Part shown: positions 23,423-28,859 of the stretch, one piece after another | Numbering within the stretch: the first letter of the stretch is position 1 | Layout: each line of letters opens with the position of its first letter | Origin: Planctomycetota bacterium | GTDB lineage: Bacteria > Planctomycetota > Phycisphaerae > WQYP01 | Direction of reading: 5' to 3' | Length of the DNA: 28,859 nucleotides | Assembly: GCA_021785155.1 (NCBI GenBank) | Contig: JAJYGE010000371.1 | Span: 1-28,859 of the forward strand | The notes under the pieces: model-generated | Databases searched by the model: none | What the model was told of the DNA's origin: nothing | The model's input: only the letters and a program-made list of their open reading frames with translations | Position numbers and translations under genes: made by a program

Positions 23423-24004
23423 TCACGGCTGCATCCGGATGGCATTTACAAAGCCGATTAATTCGGCGATGGTTTGATCCAGTACGCGGTTGACCACTTT
23501 AATCCGGTACGCCCCGGATTGTTCGGCCATGGTGATTTCCTGCTGGGCCTGACGGATGCGCATGTCGATGACATCAGGTTCATCGCGTCCGCGTTCCCGG
23601 AGCCTACGGATCAACTCCTCATTCGTTGGGGGGAGTATAAAAACACCCACCGCCGCCGGAAACATTTTGGCAATCTGTATGCCGCCCTGGATATCAATTT
23701 CCAGTAGCACGGTTCGGCCATCCGCCAAAGCATCAAGTACGGGCTGCCGCAGCGTTCCGTACCAATGCCCGAACACCTTAGCATATTCAAGAAACTCATT
23801 ATTTGCAATGCGCTGCTTAAATTCATTCTCATTTACGAAAAGATATTTTTTGCCCCATTGGTCTTGCGGTTTTCCTTGTCGGGTTGTCGCGGAGACAGCG
23901 AATTGTGCCGGCAGGTCTTGTGCCAACCTGTTGCAAAGGGTGGATTTGCCGACGCCGGACGGACCGGACACAAAAAGAAGCAATCCATGTTTGCTATTTT
24001 CCAT
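23423..24004 (-). CDS. gmk: Guanylate kinase
   Basis: 193 residues. Gmk phosphorylates GMP to GDP. The P-loop GPSGVGKS is at 14-21. The GMP-binding region shows SATTRQGKPQDQWGKKYLFV and FLEYAKVFGHWYGT, and the LID has RLRERGRDEPD; the shortened TTRxG motif is a mild deviation from TTRxPRPGE. VLLEIDIQGG holds the Walker B-like Asp. No good ribosome site precedes ATG 24004 (only GGA about 12 bases away), which is unusual for its neighbourhood. It follows yicC by 66 bases. Confidence 0.95.
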   Translation of the reverse strand: MENSKHGLLLFVSGPSGVGKSTLCNRLAQDLPAQFAVSATTRQGKPQDQWGKKYLFVNENEFKQRIANNEFLEYAKVFGHWYGTLRQPVLDALADGRTVLLEIDIQGGIQIAKMFPAAVGVFILPPTNEELIRRLRERGRDEPDVIDMRIRQAQQEITMAEQSGAYRIKVVNRVLDQTIAELIGFVNAIRMQP

Positions 24005-24070
24005 GTATTAAAATCCGTGTTTATTAATTGTTCAAACGCTCGTCGCGGCCAGGTTCATTGTGGTGGGAAG

Positions 24071-24970
24071 CTACTCCACGTTTTGCACCTGTTCCTTGAT
24101 TCGGTCGATGATTCCTTTAATCTGCATCGTGAGTTTAGCAATGTTGCCGTCGCTGGCTTTACTGCCGATGGTATTGGCTTCACGCAGCATTTCCTGGGCA
24201 ATGAACTCCAGCGTGCGACCCACCTGATTTTCTTTCTCCGCCAGTCCAATAAAATGTTCAAGATGACCGGAAAGACGGGAAATTTCCTCGCTGATATCGG
24301 CCCGTTCGGAAAATAACGCCACTTCCCGCAATAAATCAGCATCGGAAAGTGACAGCTTTGCATCACCAACCAGTTGCAACACCCGCGTCCGCAATCGCTG
24401 ATGATACTGTTGAGCAATCTGTGGTGCCTGCTGCCGGATACTCTCAAGAGCTTTGGATATTTCTTCAAGATGCGACTTCAAATCTTTCCAAAGAGCTTCC
24501 CCTTCCCGCTTGCGCATCTGCATAACCTGTGCCAGCGCATCGGCTGTCAGGCGGTTAATAACCGCGCGACGATGTTGATGTTCCGGCTCGGCCAATCCGC
24601 GATTGGGCGATTCACATACTCCTGGCAACAGCAGCAACTGCGTAAGGTCAATGGTCATCGGGGCCGCCGCGGAATCCTTGGCCCATCGCGCCAAATCCTG
24701 CATTTCTTTGAGATAATACTGTGCTGCTTCACGATTGACCGGAGCCGCCGTGCCGGATGGCAAGACCACGGTGACGGTGACATTAATGGAACCACGGCAA
24801 AGTTGCTGCCGCACCAGCTTGTCAATATCCGCTTCACATTCCGCGAGTTCATCGGGCAATCGGATGGAAGCTTTCAGAAAGCGATTGTTAACCGAACGAA
24901 TTTCGACCTGGCAGAAGAAATTTTCCTCCTCCAGACTTGCCCTTCCATAACCCGTCATGCTGATGATCAT
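24071..24970 (-). CDS. yicC: YicC/YloC family endoribonuclease
   Basis: 299 residues. The N-terminal ISMTGYGRAS, EIRSVNNRFLK and DELAECEADIDKLVRQ, and the C-terminal DUF1732 stretch LEFIAQEMLREANTIGSKAS identify the family. YicC has been shown to be an endoribonuclease in E. coli, and it often precedes gmk, as here. The middle part is helical and charged. ATG 24970 is chosen (GGGAG six to seven bases upstream). An in-frame ATG at 24991 would overlap secG and has no site. It is 17 bases after secG. Confidence 0.92.
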   Translation of the reverse strand: MIISMTGYGRASLEEENFFCQVEIRSVNNRFLKASIRLPDELAECEADIDKLVRQQLCRGSINVTVTVVLPSGTAAPVNREAAQYYLKEMQDLARWAKDSAAAPMTIDLTQLLLLPGVCESPNRGLAEPEHQHRRAVINRLTADALAQVMQMRKREGEALWKDLKSHLEEISKALESIRQQAPQIAQQYHQRLRTRVLQLVGDAKLSLSDADLLREVALFSERADISEEISRLSGHLEHFIGLAEKENQVGRTLEFIAQEMLREANTIGSKASDGNIAKLTMQIKGIIDRIKEQVQNVE

Positions 24971-24987
24971 CGAAACTCCCGAACCAA

Positions 24988-25371
24988 TCACGGATGTGTG
25001 GCCGCCGGCTTGGCCATGGGATGGCCTGACGATGGCGTGGACTTGGCCGCCACGGCGGCAGGCGATACCGTGGTTTTACCTGCACCGGTTCCGGTCGTGC
25101 CCGCCTGAGTTGTGGCGACGGGACGAGATGCGGCCACCGTCGCTGTGCCCTGAACCATCCAATTCAAACCAATGGCCAGAAACATGAACAATACAAAAAG
25201 CACCACGGTAATGGTGGTAAATACGTCACCGGTTTTTGTACCGAAGGCCGATCCACCGCCCCCGGCACCAAAGGCGCCAATCAGGCCGCCGCCGCGACCT
25301 CTTTGCAGGAGGATTACAAAAATCATCACTACGCCCAGGATTACCAGTAAGATGGAAAAGAAAGTTGTCAT
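24988..25371 (-). CDS. secG: Preprotein translocase subunit SecG
   Basis: 127 residues. Two transmembrane helices ([17 protein letters not shown] and the [19 protein letters not shown] segment) flank the conserved glycine-rich loop ([15 protein letters not shown]) and SAFGTKTGD, as in SecG of the SecYEG channel. The C-terminal ~45 residues are a Thr/Ala/Pro-rich tail without conservation, longer than in E. coli. The ATG at 25371 is chosen over 25383, because AAGGA lies eleven bases before it and directly abuts the other. It sits between tpiA and yicC; tpiA-secG is a common pair. Confidence 0.92.
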   Translation of the reverse strand: MTTFFSILLVILGVVMIFVILLQRGRGGGLIGAFGAGGGGSAFGTKTGDVFTTITVVLFVLFMFLAIGLNWMVQGTATVAASRPVATTQAGTTGTGAGKTTVSPAAVAAKSTPSSGHPMAKPAATHP

Positions 25372-25416
25372 GCGTTGCGTCATCCTTGAGCCGCCGGCTC
25401 TGTTCTAAGTGTCGTG

Positions 25417-26196
25417 TTAATGTCCTGTTTGTGCGGCGATTGCAGCCTGCACGATACCAATAAATTCATCCGCTATCAGACTGGCTCCACCAATCAGCAG
25501 GCCGTCAATGTCGCGCTGCGCAAGGAGTTCCGCCGCGTTGGCTTTTTTTGCCGATCCACCGTATTGAATTCGGATGGTGCCGGCAATATCGGGGCCATAT
25601 TTTTCCGTCAATTTCGTGCGGATAAAGGCATGTACTTCCTGTGCTTGCGCCGGTGACGCGGTTAAACCGGTTCCGATGGCCCATACCGGTTCATACGCGA
25701 TGACCAAATGGCCGGCTTCAGCGCTGGCCGCGGCGACATGGGCCAGACCGGAATCAAGTTGCCGTCCGACAACGTCAACAGTCTTAAAATTCTGCCGCTG
25801 TTCAAGTGTTTCCCCAACGCACAAGATCAGCCCCAGGCTTTCGGTAACAATCGCATGGGCTTTTTTGCCGACAATTTCATCGCTTTCGCCTAAAATGTGC
25901 CGTCGTTCACTATGTCCCGCCAATACGTACTTGACCCCCATATCCCGCAGCATCCCCACGCTGACTTCACCGGTGAATGCACCTTTTTTTTCAAAGTAAA
26001 CATTCTGCGCACCGAGTTGTATCGACGTGCCAATGACATGTTTTACCGATTCCAGGTGCACCAGGGTTGGAATCACGCTGATTTCCACCGGACAGGCGGA
26101 TGGTATCTTGGCGGCTATTTTGGACCCTAACTCCACGCTCTCCGCGCGATCGAGATTCATTTTCCAGTTACCGGCTATTAAATACTTTCGCATCAT
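25417..26196 (-). CDS. tpiA: Triosephosphate isomerase
   Basis: 259 residues, family length. TpiA interconverts dihydroxyacetone phosphate and glyceraldehyde 3-phosphate. Catalytic residues are Lys12 in GNWKMN, His95 in AGHSERR and Glu169 in YEPVWAIGTG. The phosphate-binding IQYGGSAKKANA and LLIGGASL close the barrel. ATG 26196 has GGAG eight bases upstream; the frame runs back to 26214 without a site. It is 86 bases after aroF and 45 before secG, in the same minus-strand run. Confidence 0.97.
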   Translation of the reverse strand: MMRKYLIAGNWKMNLDRAESVELGSKIAAKIPSACPVEISVIPTLVHLESVKHVIGTSIQLGAQNVYFEKKGAFTGEVSVGMLRDMGVKYVLAGHSERRHILGESDEIVGKKAHAIVTESLGLILCVGETLEQRQNFKTVDVVGRQLDSGLAHVAAASAEAGHLVIAYEPVWAIGTGLTASPAQAQEVHAFIRTKLTEKYGPDIAGTIRIQYGGSAKKANAAELLAQRDIDGLLIGGASLIADEFIGIVQAAIAAQTGH

Positions 26197-26282
26197 TGTG
26201 CGTTCTCCATTCATTAAAAGTTTGCTTTTTTCCGGGCGACGTTCGCTCCATGGGATTCATCATTCTGTGCGCTGGGTACCCG

Positions 26283-27353
26283 CTAAACCGCTGCATGCAC
26301 CGCAATTGGCTGCACTGCCGGCTCTGAAAAACTGCGGCCTAATACGCCGGCGATCTTTTTCAGTGTGACCATTAAATCAGCAAATGCGTCAGGCAACAAT
26401 GCCTGCGGGCCGTCGCACATCGCTTTTGCCGGGTTATCATGTACTTCCACCATAATACCATCGGCACCCGCCGCAATACCGGCGTGCGCCAGGGCCGGCA
26501 CAAAATCGCGCACCCCGCTGGCATGGCTGGGATCCACAATTACCGGCAAGTGGCTGTTGGCTTTTACCACAGGCACCGCGGAAATGTCCAGCGTAAATCG
26601 CAGCGCGGTTTCAAACGTTTTGATGCCCCGTTCGCATAGAATCACCTGCCGGTTGCCTTGGCTAAGCACATACTCCGCGCTCATGAGCCATTCTTGAATG
26701 GAACCGGCCATGCCGCGTTTGAGCAGAACCGGCTTGCGGGTTTTTCCAACCTCGAACAACAGATTGAAGTTCTGCATGTTCCGTGCGCCGATCTGAAATA
26801 CATCGGTATATTTTTCAATAATCGCGACGTGGCGCGTATCCATGACCTCGGTAATGATGGGCATGCCATTTTCTGCTCCCGCATCACGCAACCACTTTAA
26901 TGCATCTTCGCCATGACCTTGAAAGCTATAGGGGCTGGTGCGGGGTTTGTATGCGCCGCCGCGGAGTACCGCGGCACCGGATGCGCGGATAAATCGGGCG
27001 ATGTTATGAACCATGTCCTCATTTTCACAGGCACATGGTCCGGCAATGGATACGCAATGGCCGCCGCCAACCTTTACTGTGCCGCCGCCCGGACAGGGGA
27101 TTTCAACGATGGTATCAGCTTTATGAAACTCGCGGCTTGCGAGCTTATAGGGACGCATGATCGGCAGCACCTGCTCCACGCCGTTGATAGCCATGAGGTG
27201 TTCTTTGTCCACCTTGACTTCTTCGCCCACCACACCAATGACCGTGCGAAACTGTCCTTTGGACAAATGCGCCTGCAGGCCCAGAGATTCAATTTGGGAG
27301 ACAATATTGTTAACCAGGGCGTCATCGGCACCGGGTTTAAGAATGACAATCAT
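26283..27353 (-). CDS. aroF: 3-deoxy-7-phosphoheptulonate synthase with N-terminal regulatory domain
   Basis: 356 residues. DAHP synthase condenses phosphoenolpyruvate and erythrose 4-phosphate, the first shikimate step. An N-terminal ferredoxin-like domain (about 1-70, MIVILKPGADD) precedes the barrel, the layout of the type I-beta enzyme of Thermotoga, in which this domain mediates feedback inhibition. The barrel shows VSIAGPCACENE, RGGAYKPRTSPYSFQGHGED, IQIGARNMQNF, LLKRGMAGSIQEWL, CERGIKTFE and VIVDPSHASG, including the Lys-Pro-Arg-Thr substrate motif and metal ligands. GGAA lies about ten bases before ATG 27353. A promoter is predicted 62 bases upstream. Chorismate mutase is not fused. 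Confidence 0.96.
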   Translation of the reverse strand: MIVILKPGADDALVNNIVSQIESLGLQAHLSKGQFRTVIGVVGEEVKVDKEHLMAINGVEQVLPIMRPYKLASREFHKADTIVEIPCPGGGTVKVGGGHCVSIAGPCACENEDMVHNIARFIRASGAAVLRGGAYKPRTSPYSFQGHGEDALKWLRDAGAENGMPIITEVMDTRHVAIIEKYTDVFQIGARNMQNFNLLFEVGKTRKPVLLKRGMAGSIQEWLMSAEYVLSQGNRQVILCERGIKTFETALRFTLDISAVPVVKANSHLPVIVDPSHASGVRDFVPALAHAGIAAGADGIMVEVHDNPAKAMCDGPQALLPDAFADLMVTLKKIAGVLGRSFSEPAVQPIAVHAAV

Positions 27354-27414
27354 GCGGTAAATTCCAGTTCACTACATTCCCAGCGGCATACGCCGCGAAA
27401 AAACCAAGCTCTGT

Positions 27415-27443
27415 ATTATCTGCTTTTCATGGAAAAATGCCAG
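27415..27443 (-). promoter_or_regulatory. Candidate sigma-70 promoter for the aroF run
   Basis: Minus-strand CTGGCA (27438-27443) and GATAAT (27415-27420) are separated by exactly 17 bases. The -10 box ends 61 bases before the aroF ATG. A GCGGC/GCCGC hairpin follows in the leader near 27383-27396. Confidence 0.45.
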
Positions 27444-27663
27444 TAGCCGCAAAGACGAATAATTAACGATGCGGGATTTGATATTACGTAGTTCCCCGGG
27501 ATGACGGATCGGATGTGCAAATGGCTTCGTGACCCTGGTGATCAATGCGGTGAAATTCGGTCTTGGTCCTTATTGGTGTTGCTGTCGAATCGCTCGGGCG
27601 TAAAAATCAGCGCGCCGCGATAATTACCGGCGAATGAAAGGCTAAATAAATATTCCCGGCTTG

Positions 27664-27768
27664 CCAGGTAGGAACGCAAAATGGATGAAACCGCACGGAC
27701 CGTACTTAACCCGATGTAGTGATTTACAATACCAGGTTGGGTTGAGATCATGCTTCGTTCCTGCTTGG
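27664..27768 (+). repeat. 105-bp element with paired ends, copy 2
   Basis: Starts CCAGGTAGGAACGCAAAATG; the other end, read inward, is CCAAGCAGGAACGAAGCATG. It aligns over its full length with copy 1 (13138-13247 on the minus strand), apart from a deletion of about five bases near 27716. At arm position 2, copy 1 has a T-A pair where copy 2 has C-G. At positions 4 and 6, the changes leave G-U or U-G pairs. These changes would keep an RNA stem. Confidence 0.72.
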
Positions 27769-28007
27769 TGCCGTGTTTCGCCCGTAATGATGAATGGAAC
27801 AGGGCACCAGTCTTTCAGAAAAAGAAGATATCAGAACCTGATTCTGGAGTGGGGGGATGGGGCGGAATTTGAACATCAGATGCCGTACGTCATTACTCTG
27901 CCTTTTTGACAACATTGCTATTCAAACCTCTGTTTCGGCCCTGCCAGCGCGGCAGAAAATCAATGGGATTGGAACCGATACCCGATTGAAGCGAAATGCG
28001 TAAGTAG

Positions 28008-28037
28008 TTGTAAATAAATGCTTTAAGACTTTATCAT
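28008..28037 (+). promoter_or_regulatory. Candidate promoter for groL
   Basis: TTGTAA (28008-28013) and TATCAT (28032-28037) are 18 bases apart. This would give a leader of about 150 bases before the groL ATG, which is long for groL, so an undetected closer promoter is possible. Confidence 0.3.
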
Positions 28038-28179
28038 CCGTTCAGCTCTGCTGCTGGCATAGAAGTTGCATAATGATCTGTCGTCGCCTGCATTGCAGGG
28101 CGGTGTTGGTATATGGTAACTGCGGTCTTGAATAGCGCAGTGCCTCACAGTGGCTGCGGTAACATTCCGCGATATTTAG

Positions 28180-28859
<680 letters not shown>

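Noticed and set aside
27661..27909. 82-codon frame in the aroF-groL gap
   Set aside because: Its first part is inside the repeat element and the rest has no recognisable pattern.
27942..27956. CTGCC/GGCAG hairpin as a terminator
   Set aside because: No T-run on either side and no gene ending nearby.
28117..28165. Imperfect palindrome before groL as a CIRCE operator
   Set aside because: The bases do not match TTAGCACTC or its partner, and the pairing is limited to five or six base pairs.

Overview
The window looks like a chromosomal segment of a Gram-negative bacterium of the PVC group, most likely a planctomycete of the Phycisphaerae type. The reasons are an LpxC-FabZ fusion at the head of a lipid A cluster, a DUF1570-type metallopeptidase-like protein, several large exported glycoside hydrolases (one with a Tat signal), a groL with no groS directly upstream, and moderate GC content. 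This placement is inference from gene content; there is no rRNA gene in the window.

Layout. Positions 1-2842 (+) hold the lipid A genes: the tail of lpxC fused to fabZ, then lpxA, then a Gfo/Idh/MocA sugar dehydrogenase. Next on + come thyA (3030-3902) and a shrunken MnmE-like GTPase (4000-5262) that lacks the usual C-terminal catalytic tail. Positions 5332-11589 (-) are a compact three-gene operon of exported glycosidases: a GH99-like/WbsX-type protein, a GH42-like protein and a GH36-like protein with a twin-arginine signal. A metallo-beta-lactamase-fold hydrolase and an exported glutathione peroxidase follow on + (11759-13095).

Positions 13096-13578 are a gap holding a decayed gene remnant and the first copy of a 110-bp element with long paired ends; a second copy lies at 27664-27768 in the opposite orientation. 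Then, all on the minus strand: thiL, tsaE, gatB and the DUF1570 protein (17975 to 13579); a GH3 beta-glucosidase, a polytopic membrane protein and a TIM-barrel epimerase-like protein (22128 to 18056); and a housekeeping run aroF, tpiA, secG, yicC, gmk, rpoZ, coaC (27353 to 22468). After an 841-base gap, groL starts at 28195 (+) and runs off the window.

How the parts fit. The housekeeping genes cover outer-membrane lipid A, thymidylate, tRNA modification and aminoacylation, thiamine, CoA, GMP, the shikimate pathway, glycolysis and secretion. The accessory part is polysaccharide breakdown: four exported glycosidases in two operons, pointing to a heterotrophic glycan degrader. The least explained signals are the two-copy 105-110 bp paired-end element, the truncated MnmE and the divergent glycosidase operon.
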